DNA from: Rhodotorula mucilaginosa
Taxonomy: Eukaryota; Basidiomycota; Microbotryomycetes; Sporidiobolales; Sporidiobolaceae
Direction of reading: 5' to 3'
DNA length: 64,000 nt
Assembly: GCA_034406715.1 (NCBI GenBank)
Contig: CP137869.1
Span: 1,178,001-1,242,000, forward strand
A model generated the notes under the pieces. That model worked only from the letters and a program-made list of their open reading frames with translations. It was not told where the DNA came from and made no database searches. A program made the translations under genes and the position numbers. How positions within the stretch are numbered: the first letter of the stretch is position 1; every line of letters starts with the position of its first letter. Positions 31,811-44,037 of the stretch are shown piece by piece.

Positions 31811-34800
31811 ATGGCGACGACGTCAAATGGATCCGCAGCGGACAACAGCAGCAGCAGCAATAATGCGGCCGCTCACAGCATCTCGAGGCCGACCGCTCCG
31901 GCCGCGGCCGCGCCGCCGCCGAGTCGACCTCAGAAATCGGAGCAGAGGAGAGAAGGCGGCAGGACTGTTGGTGGAGAACCTGGCGCACGACACCACCACC
32001 ATCGCGAGGAACCGGCCATGGTCGGTCCGTGGAGGATCGGAAAGACGGTCGGAGAGGGCTCATCCGGTGTGTTGCTCATGCGTGTGTGTTGATTCCCGCT
32101 GTAGACTGACTTCTGTGGGGCTTGATTATGTAGGACGCGTCAAACTCGCCAAGCATAAAGTAACGGGCCAGTACGCCGCCGTCAAGATTGTTCCCAAGCC
32201 TCGCAAGAAGGACCAGGACCGGGCCAACAAGGTGCGCTCGCAACAAAGAGACCTACCTCCTTCCAAGAAACGTGTGTGCTGACAGGCCGCTGTGATTTAG
32301 ATGCTCCTCGGGATTGAGCGCGAGATTGTCATCATGAAGCTGATCGAACATCCGAATGTGCTCCGCTTGCTCGACGTGTGGGAGACCGGTTCCGAGCTGT
32401 ACGTTCCCCGACTATGCTCGACAGGCCGTGAAATCTCCCGGGCTGATGATCGAGCCCGCAGGTACCTCATCATGGAATATGTCGAAGGCGGCGAACTGTT
32501 CGACTACCTCGTCCGGCGAAAGCGCCTCCACGCCGACGAAGCCCGCCACTACTTTCAGCAGATCATCTCGGGCGTCGACTACTGCCACCGGTTCAACATC
32601 TGCCACCGCGACCTCAAGCCCGAGAACCTCTTGCTCGACTCGGAGAAGAACATCAAGATTGCCGACTTTGGCATGGCCGCCCTTGAACGCGAGGGGCGCT
32701 TGCTCGAGACGAGTTGCGGTAGCCCTCACTATGCCAGTCCCGAGATTGTCGCCGTGAGTCTTCGTGTTCTTTCCTTTTTGGTCTTTTCCAGTTTCCCAAG
32801 TGAAGGACTAAAGATGGGAACCCCCGACCCGACCCAACAGGGAGAGAACTATCACGGCTCGTCGTCCGACATCTGGTCGTGCGGCATCATCCTCTACGCG
32901 CTCTTGACCGGCGTCTTGCCCTTTGATCATGGCGACATTCGCACGCTCCTCTCGCTCGTCAAGCGCGGAGAGTACTACATGCCGCCTGAACTGCCGACCG
33001 ACGCGCAAGACTTGATCCGCAAGATGCTCGTCGTTGACCCCGAGAAGCGCATCAAGGTGCGCCTCCTCCTCTTACTCTGCAGCTCACTCACTCTTGCCCG
33101 CGTTCGGCTGACGATTCTGACCCCGTCCACGACATTCGCGCAGATGGACGACGTCCTCCGCCACCCGTGGGTCACTCGCAAACCGCCTCGGCTCATCTAC
33201 GGTCAACCGCCTCCAGCTCCGCCCGACGTGGTCCAGATCGCTCGACCCGTCGACTCGAGGGAAGAGATCGACCCGGAAATCCTCAGCAACCTCAAGACGC
33301 TCTGGCAAGGTGCCAACGAAGAAGAGATCGTGCAAGAGTTGCTGTCGCCTCGGTGAGTTCCTCCTTACCTTGTGCTGCCGGCTGTTATTCTTGGGACAGT
33401 GCTGACCCGCAACCACCCACGCAGCAAAACTTGGGAAAAGGTCTTTTACTGCCTCTTGTACCGGTACCGGACGAGGAACCTCGAAAACTTCAACATGGAG
33501 GAGGAAGAGATTCGCAAGCCGGCTCCACCTCGACGACCTGCAGCAGGTGAGATTGCAGGGAAAATCACCATCGCCGCTGGGGCTTCTTCCTTACTTACGG
33601 TGGCTGTTTTCTGGCTCCCTCTTCTAGCAGTCGAGAAGAAGCAGCACGTCGTCACAGCTGGAGCCGTTGGTGCCCGCACCCGCCGATCTCGCAGCTCAAT
33701 CTCCAACATCGCGGCAGTCGCCAACAACAACTCCGTAAAGCGAACGAAACCCGCCTCGCCGCCGCCTGTCACGCGCGCAGCTCCTCCCGCGCCTGCATCG
33801 CGTCCTGGACCGTCTCCGAGCGGCTCGACCACTCCGACCAACTCGTCTTCGCCCGGCAAACGCGCTTCGCGACCTTTGCCGCCTGCGCCGCGTTCGCCTC
33901 AAGCGACTCCTTCGGCGAGTCGAGTCCCCGAGATTTACTTCCAAGAGGCGACGCCCGAAGCGAGAGCCGGTCTCGTGGTCCCTGGCAGCGCGTCCCCGGA
34001 CGGCAACTCTTCGGCTTGGGAATCTCTCCCGCCTTCGCCCAGTCCGGTTGCGACGGCCACCTTCGAGAGTACCTCGACCTCGCCGCGGTCATCAGGTGGC
34101 GCGCCGGTGCTGCCGATTCACATCCCGCAGACGGGCGACGCTGCGATGCAGCAGTTCTTCCACGACATCGTCGGCCAACTTCAGACGATCTCGTTGCGCA
34201 ATTCGCTCCCGCCCAGCCCGGCCTTGTCAGCCGTCTCTCCTGCCGGAACTCACATTTCGAGCTTCCTCGACTCGGGCGCTTCGGCGATCTCGACTGCGCC
34301 GACGACTCCCGCGATGGGCTCGAGCGGAGCCGGCGAGCGGACGGTGGTCCATGCCGCGGCGGGCGAGGGCGACAATTCTCGCTTCGAGGACGCCGAAGAC
34401 GACGAGAGCGACATCGGTGCGGCGGTCTCGCCGACCATGTTTGCTGGTCTCGACTTTTCGTACGGAGGCGGGAGCCTGGCGAGCGAACACCCACACCGCG
34501 CGAGCACGCCCGTCTCGTCGATCGGTTCGAGCCACCGCGCAGCTTCGCCCGTCTTGTCAGTCGGCGCCCCCGCGTCCACCCACCGTCGTTCGGCGGACGC
34601 TGCGTACAACTATCAGCGTCCGAAGATCAGCGTGCGCGCCTCTTCGCGCAGCGAACAGCAGGCGACTTCGCCGTCGCGGCCGAGCGCGCGCCAGACTGCG
34701 AGCTATCCCGCGTACGCTTCTTCCCCCGCCGCGGGTGCCGACAAGGAGAACGTGCGCGTCAATGCCGGTCTCGGGTTCTCGTACCCGCGGCCAGGGGAAG

Positions 34801-35917
34801 GTCGCGCGGCGCCCCCTCTGGCTCCCCGACCGGGTCAGCAGCGCGAGCGCCAGACGCTCGGACTCGCCATCTCGGGCACGAACAGTCAAGCTCGCGCGAG
34901 TGTCCACCGCGACACCTTTGGCGACTATGAGTTTGTCGAGCGGCCGAGTCTTGACGAGGACGAGGCGATGAACATGATGGCGCCGCCCAAGATCAAGAAG
35001 AAGCGAGGTGAGTCTGCTAACCCGTGTAACCTTTACAATCAAAGCACCGCAGCGTACTGACGACTAAGCGCGCCTCAAACTAGGGACGGTCTCGTTCGCG
35101 CCGATGTCGCCTGCGCTCTCGTCTTCTCGGTCCGGGGCCAACGACTCTGCCATTCCGAAGCAGAGCTGGTTCGCCGGCCTCTTCAACTGGAAATCGCTCG
35201 TGCGTCCTGTGTCTGTGCATGCGACCCAGGACTTTGGAGGGCCCGAGACTGACGCGATTGACAACGCTTGCAGAGCTATACGCTCATGTCGACCGATTAC
35301 GCGCACCCGACCCGTCTCGAGTGCAAGCGCCTGCTCGAGGAGATGGGCGCCGCCGTCGTTGTGCAGAACGCCGACGGCATGGCCATCCTCAAGTGCCGCG
35401 TGCATGAGCGCAGGGGTCCGTTGACGCCGTCCCCTACATGTTCCCCCGGGAATGACGAGACTGACGTTTCTACCCCTCGACAGACGCGAGCTCGATCGGG
35501 CCCGCCAAGTCGGCCAAGTTCCGCGTCGAGTTCAGCTCGCACCCGTCGTCGGCCTCGCCGTCGCCTTCGCTCGGTTCGTCTCACTCGCCGAACCCGTCTG
35601 TCAGCGAATTGCGACAGCAGTACCCGACGCTGGTCACGCTCGTGATGGAGAAGGGTGCACACTCGACCTTCAAGGCGACGTACAACCGCTTGCGACACCG
35701 CTGGACGCTCGATGACCCGCGCGCGTTCGGAGGAGGAGGAGCTGCATCTCCTGCCGGTGGCGGATATGACCGCCACTCGCATGCGAGTTCAGCAGGCGGC
35801 GGCGGTTCTTCTTCGATCACCCACGACGCCAACGCGCTCATCAACGCCGTGCGGCTGATCCCGAGTCCGATGCCGAGTCCTGCGCTGGGCGGTCCGAGGT
35901 CACCGAGACTGCTGTAA
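31811..35917 (+). CDS. Nim1-family protein kinase (Gin4/Kcc4/Hsl1 type)
   Basis: Eleven exons, 31811-32066, 32134-32231, 32301-32398, 32462-32753, 32841-33056, 33144-33352, 33425-33546, 33631-35007, 35084-35199, 35274-35415 and 35484-35917, give 1119 aa. The kinase domain (~75-345) has GPWRIGKTVGEGSSGRVKLA, the ATP Lys in YAAVKIV, the catalytic loop CHRDLKPENLLL, DFGMA and SCGSPHYASPE, i.e. a CAMK-group Nim1/AMPK-like kinase. A UBA-like region follows (EILSNLKTLWQGANEEEIVQ with VFYCLLYRYRTRN). A long Ser/Pro-rich tail leads to a C-terminal KA1-like lipid-binding region (QSWFAGLFNWKSL, YTLMSTDYAHPTRLECKRLL, STFKATYNRLRHRW). Relatives control septins and the G2/M morphogenesis checkpoint at the bud neck. 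Intron 33547-33630 is 84 nt without a stop, so retention is possible. Confidence 0.9.
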
Positions 35918-36662
35918 AAGAAGCGAGTCTCGACGCTTAATCGTCCTCGCCCGCGCGCAACTTCTTTCTTTCGCTGTCGCCTTCGCCATCTATACCTTCC
36001 ACCGGAACCCCATCTTATCTATCACAAAGCATGGCATTATTCGCATACCCCCCTGCTGCTGACTCGTACAGCAGCACGTTCTTGTTCCCTTTTCGCTTTC
36101 TTCTGATCCCCCACCGGCGCTGTTCTCGGTGTCCCTTTTCCACAGCGAGGGCTGCATCTCCTTCCATAGCCTTTGCGCCCAATCTGTTTCCCCTTGTAAT
36201 GCTGGCCGTCCTTCCTCGTGTCAGCTGCACGGACCAACGCACGGCGAGAGGCTTTTTTGAGTTTCGAGAAAGAAGGATGACGTCGTCGAGGGTGACGTGG
36301 CGGCTTCTCTACCCCGCACCCGCCACGGAACTCGGCACGCGCGCCACGAGGGCATTCCAAACCCGAGCGCCGCTCGTGCTGCAGCTGATCTAGCAGGCTG
36401 CAAGGGAGAGGCTGCAGCTGCTGGGATCCGACGCCTGGCAACTGCTCGTTGTGCAGATACCCTTGAGCTCGCAGCGGATTCGGCAGTCTCGCGCGAGACT
36501 ACAGGTGCTCCTGATTCGTGATCACGGCAACAGTCTCGGCTTTGCCCCAGCCCCGCTCTCGAGGGCGTCAGCAAGAACAACTCCTGTCTTCGTCGGTGCA
36601 CACGCAGTCGCTCCGGTCGACTCGGTCCAGCTAGGAAACCTCTTTACGCACATTGCACAGCC
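35918..36662. other. Intergenic region
   Basis: 745 bp between two rightward kinase genes. Pyrimidine-rich patches and short frames only. It should contain the upstream 3' end and the downstream promoter. Confidence 0.4.
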
Positions 36663-39501
36663 ATGGCTACCGCGGCAGGACCCGCTCTCGGCGCGCCGGC
36701 CGCCAATCCTGCCATCGCCTCGACGCATCTCACCGAATCGCCGACCGAGTCGCCCGCGAACTCGAGTCCACTCGGCGGCGTGGGCGGGCCTACACTCGGC
36801 CCCTCCAAACCAGCAGGCTCGGCCGAGGCGTCGCCGGCGCCGTCGACCCATACGCCGTCGTCCCAGAGTTCGCTCGGCATCAATGCCGAACCGACCCAAC
36901 GCGGCTCAGACTCGGACGCCGCTTCGAATCGCCAGGACTCGACGCCCGGGTGGACTCCGACACCGAGTGAGGGACCGTCGGTCGCGTCGTCGCGCCGGGA
37001 ATCGACCGCCGAGTCGAGCGTCTCTGGAGCCGTGACCCCTTCGGACGCGAGCACGTATTCAGCGACCGACTCGGCCTCGATCGCGAACGACCGCTCGTCG
37101 ATGCTGTTGCGCAACTCGCACCATATCCGCCGAGTCCCGTCGCACCACCTTAGCCTCGACGAACCCAATCAGGGGACGTCCGATCTCGGTCCGCCCGATC
37201 ACACTGAACTCCGAGCGGCCGCAGACCGGCTCCGTGGTCAGGCAGAGGCTCGGGGGAAACCGCAACGACATGCTTCGTACCAGCACGAGCAGCCGAACGC
37301 GGGCCTGTCGGTGCAGGCTTCGCCCGCGGTCCCTCATCACCCCGCGTCGATGATCTCCGGTTCGACCACGCCAGGAGGGACGGGCACGCCGCCGCAGTTC
37401 ATCTTTGCCAAGATTGGCGAGCGCAAGCGAGCCGCGAGTCACTCGAACCTGTCGAGCATGTCGCGGCAATCGACCAAGACGCACCACACCGGTCCGCTCC
37501 ACGACCTCCGCCGCTTCCTAAACGACCACCTGCACCATGGCAAATCGTCCTCTACGTCCTCTCACAGCGGTGGTCACCACGGCAGCGGCAGCAAGTTTGA
37601 GATCGGCGCGGCCCACGACAGCCGTGGTTCAACCCCTCGGAGCGGCAAGTCGAGTCCGCGCCACTCTTCGCAACCGGGCACGCCGCAGGGGGCTCGCACC
37701 CCGGTCGAGCGCGACTACACCGACACGGCCCTCCACCCCGAGTACCACGGACACGGCCGGAATAGCCCGCCGCTCGGCGAGGACCACGCGCACTTGCAGA
37801 AAAAGTACGGCAAGTGGGGCAAGATGCTCGGGTCCGGGGCGGGCGGCACGGTCCGCCTCATCAAGCGGTCGAGGGATCACACCGTGTACGCCGTGAAAGA
37901 GTTCCGCGCGAAACGCGCCGGCGAGTCGGAGCGCGAATACGTCAAGAAGGTCACGGCCGAGTTCTGCGTGCGTTCCGTGCCCTTTCGGCGATCTGGATGC
38001 TCATAGTCGCACATTGCTACTGTGTACTGACTGCAGCCGTCTGCTTGGGGCACACAGGTCGGATCGACGCTGCACCACCCCAACATCATCGAGACGGTCG
38101 ACATCATCTCGGACCACGGCCACTACTACGAGGTCATGGAGTATGCCGAGTTTGACCTGTTCTCGATCGTCATGTCGGGCAAGATGACGCGGCCCGAGAT
38201 CTACTGCGTGTTCCGGCAAATCATCGACGGCGTCGACTACCTGCACTCGATGGGTCTCGCGCACCGCGACCTCAAACTCGACAACTGCGTCATGACGCAC
38301 AACAACACGGTCAAGCTGATCGATTTCGGGACCGCCGTCGTGTTCAAGTACCCGGATCAGCGACCGACGCGCGCGAGCGGGATCGTCGGTTCGGACCCGT
38401 ACCTGGCGCCCGAAGTGATTGGCAAGAAGGAGTACGACCCGCGCCTGACCGACGTCTGGAGCGTCGCCATCATCTTCATGTGCATGATCTTGCGGAGGTT
38501 CCCGTGGAAGCTCCCCGACTCGAAGACGGACGCGAGTTACCGCCTGTACGTCTCGTCGCACCCCGAGTTGTGCCGACCGCCCAGCGACCCGAGCGCGCTC
38601 ATCGCTGGCAAGCCGTTGCCTTCCCGGCCGACGATGCCGCAAGACTCGATGTCGCGCATGACGACCCGGTCGGGCACGAGTTCGCCGCACGTCAGCCTCG
38701 GCGGCGGCGGCGGCGGCGGCGGCAGCGAGTCCAACTCGCGAATTTTGCCCACGGAGCAGGACGTCTCGTCGATGCAGCTCTCGGCTCTCGAACGCTACGA
38801 CTCGCCCGGTCGCATGTCGAACCACGACGGCAACGACTCGCCCTCTTTGACTGGTCGTGGGGAAGGACTCGCCGGCTCGGTCGGTTCGTTGCGCATCTCG
38901 GAGGACGCCGAGAACGAGGCGCAGTCGCCTGCCGGCCGTCAAAGCACGCGCGAGAGCGCAGCGACGGCAGTCGACTCTGTCAATGGCGAGCTCGGTACGC
39001 GGACTTCCGCCTCGACCCAGCGGCCGAGAACGTCCGACGCCGGTCCTCCCCCCGCCCCCTCTGCAGGCGCCGCACAAGCGCTCTCGATGACCCCGGCCAA
39101 AGAGACTCGCGCCCGCTCCGACTCGGTCGCCTCGAGCGCGACGTGGACGACCGGCGCCGCCGACTCGATCTTCCGCCTCTTGCCGCGCGAGTCTCGGTCG
39201 TGCTTGACCCGCATGCTCACCGTCGACACTTCGATCCGGTGCACCCTCGCGGACCTCTTGCGCGGAGGGGAAGGCGACGACGTCGACGAATCGCGCAAGG
39301 ACGACTGGCTCCCGAACATCAAGCCGTGCATCTACCACAAGGGAGCGATGTCTCCGAACCGGGAAGACCAGCACGACCACATCAAGATCCGTGCGTCCTT
39401 TGATTCTGTTCCTCTTCGCCAAGGATCCCGACGCTGACACTCATTCTCACCTTTCCCGCGCAGCCGCCGACAACAGCAAGATGCCCAAGCAGAAGAAGTG
39501 A
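36663..39501 (+). CDS. Hal4/Sat4-like serine/threonine protein kinase
   Basis: Three exons, 36663-37967, 38058-39390 and 39464-39501, give 891 aa. The first ~370 residues are Ser/Pro/His-rich and disordered. The kinase domain starts [20 protein letters not shown], with Lys in YAVKEFRAK, then [20 protein letters not shown], catalytic loop [21 protein letters not shown] and [10 protein letters not shown]. This matches the fungal Npr1/Hal4/Hal5 group that stabilises plasma-membrane nutrient and potassium transporters. After [14 protein letters not shown] the C-lobe is interrupted by about 190 residues of low-complexity sequence including eight Gly in a row, then resumes at [20 protein letters not shown]. 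The last exon encodes only a short basic end (KMPKQKK). Confidence 0.9.
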
Positions 39502-40009
39502 CGACGCTCCTCCTCCTTGCTGCTCGGCTCGACTCTATTTCCCCGCATCCATTCCCTTCCTTTCTTGCCCGCTCCGATCTGTACAAAAGCAGGGCGATAT
39601 AGCCCGTCGCTGTATGTATCCCTACCCGAGATCTTACAAGAAGACCAGAAGCCAGAATCGAAGACTTGCAGAAGATATTATTGATTGGAAATCAGTTCCT
39701 TTTACACCACCATATCGTTTCCTTGCCTGGTCCTGCGGTCTCTTCCTTGCCTACGAAAACTGAGCTTCTCTTCCAAGAGCGCTAGATTAGTCCGCGGATG
39801 ACCCGACGCGTCGCTGCCGTCGTCCGCTTTTTGCGCACGCTCCGCTTCCCTCGCTCTTCCTCCTTCCGTTCAGTTCACACAGGTAGATACAAGAGACAGG
39901 GACTAACTGTACGCTCGAGAAGCTTCCGTCACTCGCTGCTGCCTGCCGACTCGGAGCGACAGCTTGTCCCGACTGAGCGCGTCAAAACACTTGCGCGGGC
40001 GACGCAGCC
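39502..40009. other. Intergenic region at the boundary with the MYND/F-box cluster
   Basis: 508 bp between the Hal4-like kinase and the first cluster MYND gene. No repeat, transposon or terminal inverted sequence was seen that could explain the boundary. Confidence 0.4.
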
Positions 40010-40975
40010 ATGACTACGCCTCCTGAATCGTCTGCCAGCTGCCTCTTGTGTGGTGCTCCGTCGACCTTGCGCTGCAGTACTTGCGCGTCCAAAGCGGGGA
40101 TCGACCTGTTCTTCTGCTCGAAGGAGCATCAAAAGCTCGTGTGTACTCGCTGCGCTCCTGTCCGTCCTGCGCACGGCCAGCGACTGACAGAATACGCTCG
40201 ACAACCCCCTGCAGGTCTGGCCGGTCCATCGCCTTGTCTGCGGCGAACGCGCTCATCCTTTCCGGCTGCCGCCATTCTCGCAAGAAGAGGCTGACGTCTT
40301 GCTCGAGCGTCTGGCCAAGCCGCCGACCACTTCGAAACAAGCTGAGCTGCAAGCGCGCTTCCTGAACTTGGTCGAGAACGGGCAGCTCCCGGGCTCCGAC
40401 ATCCAGGTACGTTTGACTTCCTACGAGACTGTTACCCTACGATCCAGCAGGGTCCTGAGCATTTCTCTCGAGGACAGAGCAAGGTCAAGCACCTGGTTGG
40501 CCAAGAATGCGCCATCGCGTGCATGCACGGTGCTGCCGGAACGTCTCACACGGAGTGCCTCATCAGGGCGATCCGCAAATTCAGCGCTAGCTGGTACTTG
40601 GATCTCCGCCCGCAGCCGCCTGTTCCATCGACGCCCTCAATGCCGCAAGTCGAAGGTTTCATCAAAGCCTACGACCACTTCACGATGGAGAATGCGCACC
40701 CGATCGCCACCGACTCGATCTGGTTCTCGATGTTCTGCCACCGCTTGTCCAGCCATGTTCCGATTGTTAACCGGATGGATGACGCGATGGCGGCCAATGG
40801 ACGCCTAACACCTGCTCACGACTGGCTCTTCGAGCTCCAGGAGCAGAGCTTTGGCAGTCTCCTGTCGTTCCTTGACGCTTCTCTGGTCGGAGCCGAAACT
40901 CCCGACCGCGCGCGCTTTTGCCTTGTGGCTTGCGTACGCGTCCAAGAAGCGTACAGGGATGTAACCGCATCGTAA
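40010..40975 (+). CDS. MYND-finger protein, cluster copy 1
   Basis: Exons 40010-40138, 40215-40406 and 40451-40975 give 281 aa. The finger reads CLLCGAPSTLRCSTC, FCSKEHQKLVW, HRLVCG; the sixth ligand position is His (EHQ) instead of the usual Cys. Intron 1 (donor gtgtgt) falls right after KL of the finger, as in all its paralogues. Exon 2 carries a linker starting AHPFRLPPFSQEEADVLLER, which is shared with the copies at 52063 and 58204. The C-terminal 175 residues contain FSASWYLDLRPQ and IWFSMFCHRLSSHV; the motif FCHRL recurs in the copies at 52063 and 58204 (CHRLL, FCHRA). Function unknown. It faces copy 2 tail to tail. Confidence 0.8.
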
Positions 40976-41222
40976 CGACTTCAATTCTATCGCTTCGTGG
41001 TGCAATACATCGCTTGATCAGCTTGATAATTGTGTGCCGATGAAGAGTCGACGACCGGCGCCTTCAAATGCTGAAGTTCCCTCGTTCCGTTTCAGCGCCA
41101 AAGCAGCGCCAAGCGAACCCGGAAAGACAGGATGTCATTCACAAAGAAAGAAATCAAGCAAAGACAAAAGGGCTGATGGGCAAGCTACCACGGTCCACCA
41201 CTCAATTGAAATCGTCGAGAGG

Positions 41223-42242
41223 CTACCTCACCGTTGGCGCAAAGGGCTCGGCGTCCGAACCGTCTGCCGAATCAACAACCGAGATCCTGTTGCTGGCAGG
41301 GTCTCCCGCCACCGTTGAGATGCGGACCTTGAAGCGAGACATGGCCGGAACGCTTTGAAGCGACCGCGAGACAAGAGTGAGCAACCCGACACCGATCATG
41401 TCGATGGCGAGGTCCAAGTCTGCCTGGATCGTCTGCAAGAGGCGTTCGAGGTTGGCTCGGACAAACTCTGGCGTCACGAATGAGGAATCGACGCCGGCGA
41501 CGGTGACGCGACCGGCGAGGATGCGCAGGAGGCCGGCCCAAACTGTTGCGCCGTGCAGGAATGTCTTAAATGGAGGCCAAGGTACCTCTGACTGAGTTTC
41601 ACTGTGCCACATGTAGATGTCGAGAGCGAACACATGCGCCGACATTTCAAGCGGGTCATATGCGCTGCCCTCGGGAGAGTGCACGAAGTCACTCAAGGCG
41701 CAGTTGGCAACCATGCGCAAGGCGCCACGACCTTGAGGCTTGATTGTGAGCGTCTCGAGCCACTCGTTCATGCGATGCAAGTTCTGTGGTTCTCAAAAAC
41801 TGTCAATTTCTGGCTGTTCCCGGGCAGAACGCTGGTGGCCACGCACTTGCATGAAAGAACCTGGGATCAAATGACATTCACGCTCAAGCTCGCCAATCAC
41901 TTGGACAAACGTGGCAGCGGAAGTGCCTCGGGGTCGGCGCTCTGAAAACGTCCGACGGAATGTGGGAGACCGCAAGATGCGGCTCTCGAAGGGCGTCAAT
42001 TCGGGTGGGAACCTGAAGTCTGCTGTTGGCGGTCCACAAACTGGCTTGTGGGCGAACCAGACCTGTGAATAAAAGCGATTGGTCAGCATCGCACGGCCCT
42101 AAACTCTACGCGCGATGCTCACGAGTTTTTGGTGCTCCTTTGAGCAAAAGCACACGTCGACTCCGGCTTGCGAGCAAGCGCTGCAGCGCATAGTCGAAGG
42201 TGCTCCGCACACGCAGCACGTCTCCTCCGTCTGCGAGCTCAT
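41223..42242 (-). CDS. MYND-finger protein, cluster copy 2
   Basis: Minus-strand exons 42123-42242, 41847-42062 and 41223-41783 give 298 aa. The finger is CCVCGAPSTMRCSAC, FCSKEHQKLVWFAHKPVCG, again with His for the sixth Cys. The second exon has LTPFESRILRSPTFRRTF, the third has MNEWLETLTIK and the block WAGLLRILAGRVTVAGVDSS then TPEFVRANLERLLQTIQADL, which is the hallmark of this subgroup (copies at 42623, 62364 and the right-edge fragment). Exon lengths 120 and 216 nt are identical to those of copies 3 and the pseudogene. Start MSSQTEE is the shared start of the subgroup. The C-terminal domain is not one I recognise. Confidence 0.82.
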
Positions 42243-42622
42243 GGCGTCCAAGCGGTTTTGCTTGATGTTGGCGGGTTGTCGATGATGAGAAATCGCGAAG
42301 AGGAAGAGCAAAGGCAGAGCGGGCTTGAAGGGGAGAGGACGGTGTAGAGGCAGTAGTCGAGTATGAAGCTACGGGCACTTTGCGCTGATCTGCCGCTCCC
42401 GCAAGCTCGAGCACAGCGCACGTTGAGGAAGCAACGTTCCGTCGGCGATGAGGTCGACGCGTCTTCGGAACGTCTTTAACTCCGAGTCGGAGGAAAGCAT
42501 CGCTCGCTGCGTATTCTGGCTAGAAGCACTACACCGTCTTACAAGGGACATCAAAGCGCAAAAAGCGAAAAGCTGACGGGCAAGCTACCACCACTCAACT
42601 CGAATCGGGGAAAACCTACTGC
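42243..42622. other. Intergenic region in the MYND cluster
   Basis: 380 bp between the start of copy 2 and the stop of copy 3. No separate gene seen; promoter of copy 2 expected. Confidence 0.4.
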
Positions 42623-43668
42623 TCACGGTTCGCGCGAAGCGCTAGGCGTCCGAGGCGCCTCCTGGAGGACGACCGAGATCTTGTTGTGGGGGAGATATTC
42701 CGGTACGGTCGAGATCTTGACATTGAAACGGGACATTGCGGGAACGGTGGAGAGCGGCTGCGAGACGAGCGGAAGCAATCCGCCGCCGGTGTCGTCGATC
42801 GTGAGGTCGAGGTCGGCCTGGATCGCCCGCAAGAACCGTTCGAGGTTGGACGCGACGAGCTCCGGAGTCACGCATGAGGTGTCCACGCCGGCGACGGTGA
42901 CGCGACCGGCGAGGATGCGCAAGAGTCCGGCCCAAATCGTCGCGCCGTGCAGAAACTGTCTCTTTCTGAGCGACGGCAAGGCTGTCTGGGTCGAGTGAAA
43001 CCACAGGTAGCAGTTCAAGGCGAAAACATGCGCTGGGAGTTCGAGCGGGTCGTGCATGACGCCTTCTGCAGAGTAAGTGAAGTCGCTCAAGGCGGTGTTG
43101 ACGTAGAGACGCAAGGAGACGCGGAGTATAGGGTCTGCGAGCGACTTGAGCCATTCCTGCATGCGAGGTGCGTTCTGCAAGTCGCACGGCTGCGTGAGTC
43201 CTTCCTGCTAGCGTGATCCACAAAGAACGTTAGGCGATCACGTACTCGCGCGATAGAACCTGGGAGCAAGTTGTTGTGACGCTCGACCGCGGCGAAGGCT
43301 TCTCCAACCGTAGCATAGGCCCCGCCGAGTATTCGGCGCTGCATGAAGGTCTGAAGGAACGCAGGAGACTGCAAGATCCGAGTCTCGGCGGGCGTAAAGT
43401 CGGGCAGGACCTGGAAGTTAGCTTTCTGCGGGCCGCACAAAGGCTTGTGCGCGAACCAGACCTACAGTGGGCGTAGCCGCACTTGTCAGCACAGCTCAAC
43501 TCTGCGTAGGGTAGACGCCGCTTGAGCGCTTGAGCAGAAGGGCCTCACGAGTTTCTGGTGCTCCTTGGAGCAAAAGTACACAGGAATTCTGGCTTGGGAG
43601 CAGGCGCTGCAGCGCATAGTCGAGGGTGCTCCGCACACGCAGCACTTCTTCTCCGTCTGCGAGCTCAT
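42623..43668 (-). CDS. MYND-finger protein, cluster copy 3
   Basis: Minus-strand exons 43549-43668, 43246-43461 and 42623-43174 give 295 aa. Finger CCVCGAPSTMRCSAC, FCSKEHQKLVWFAHKPLCG. The first 30 residues differ from copy 2 in only a few places, and exon 3 has the same AGLLRILAGRVTVAGVDTSC block. Introns sit at the same positions with donors gtgagg and gtacgt. Copies 2 and 3 are adjacent in the same direction, so tandem duplication is the simplest origin. Downstream is an F-box gene in the same orientation upstream on the map (44038). The protein has no signal peptide or membrane segment and is probably cytosolic or nuclear. Confidence 0.82.
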
Positions 43669-44037
43669 GGCGACCAAGCGGGTGTCGCTTGCTGTCGACG
43701 CGGCGAGGCTGAGGTTGCCGATGTTGATGAGAAGTCGTCGGCGATGAAGCCAAAGCACAGCGACAATGCGATTCGGAAGCTGAGGCGGTACCTGCAATAG
43801 ATTCTAATGCGCGTAGAAACAGGTCCGCGCCGAGACTGCTGCGCGCCGAGCTGTGAACGGTAAGCGTGAGCTCCTCTGTTTCGCTCTCGTCCGCTCGAGC
43901 TAGGGAACCGACAAGTCAATTTCTTGCGACGTGTGTAACGTCAAAGCAAGCTCGGCAAGCTATTTTCACAAGCGGGTTCCTACAAAAATCTCCCAAGCAG
44001 TTCATGCCCACCGATCCCGCCCGCCTCCGAAAACTCG
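43669..44037. other. Intergenic region in the cluster
   Basis: 369 bp between the start of MYND copy 3 and the stop of the first F-box gene. No gene recognised. Confidence 0.4.

Noticed and set aside
34016-34971. Two ~305-codon plus-strand frames in the kinase tail
   Set aside because: Alternative frames of the Ser/Pro-rich exon 33631-35007; the kinase frame is continuous and in phase with both neighbours.
38001-39440. 479-codon open frame on the minus strand
   Set aside because: It lies wholly opposite the Hal4-like kinase exon and is Arg/Val-rich as expected for a GC-rich antisense frame; no domain.
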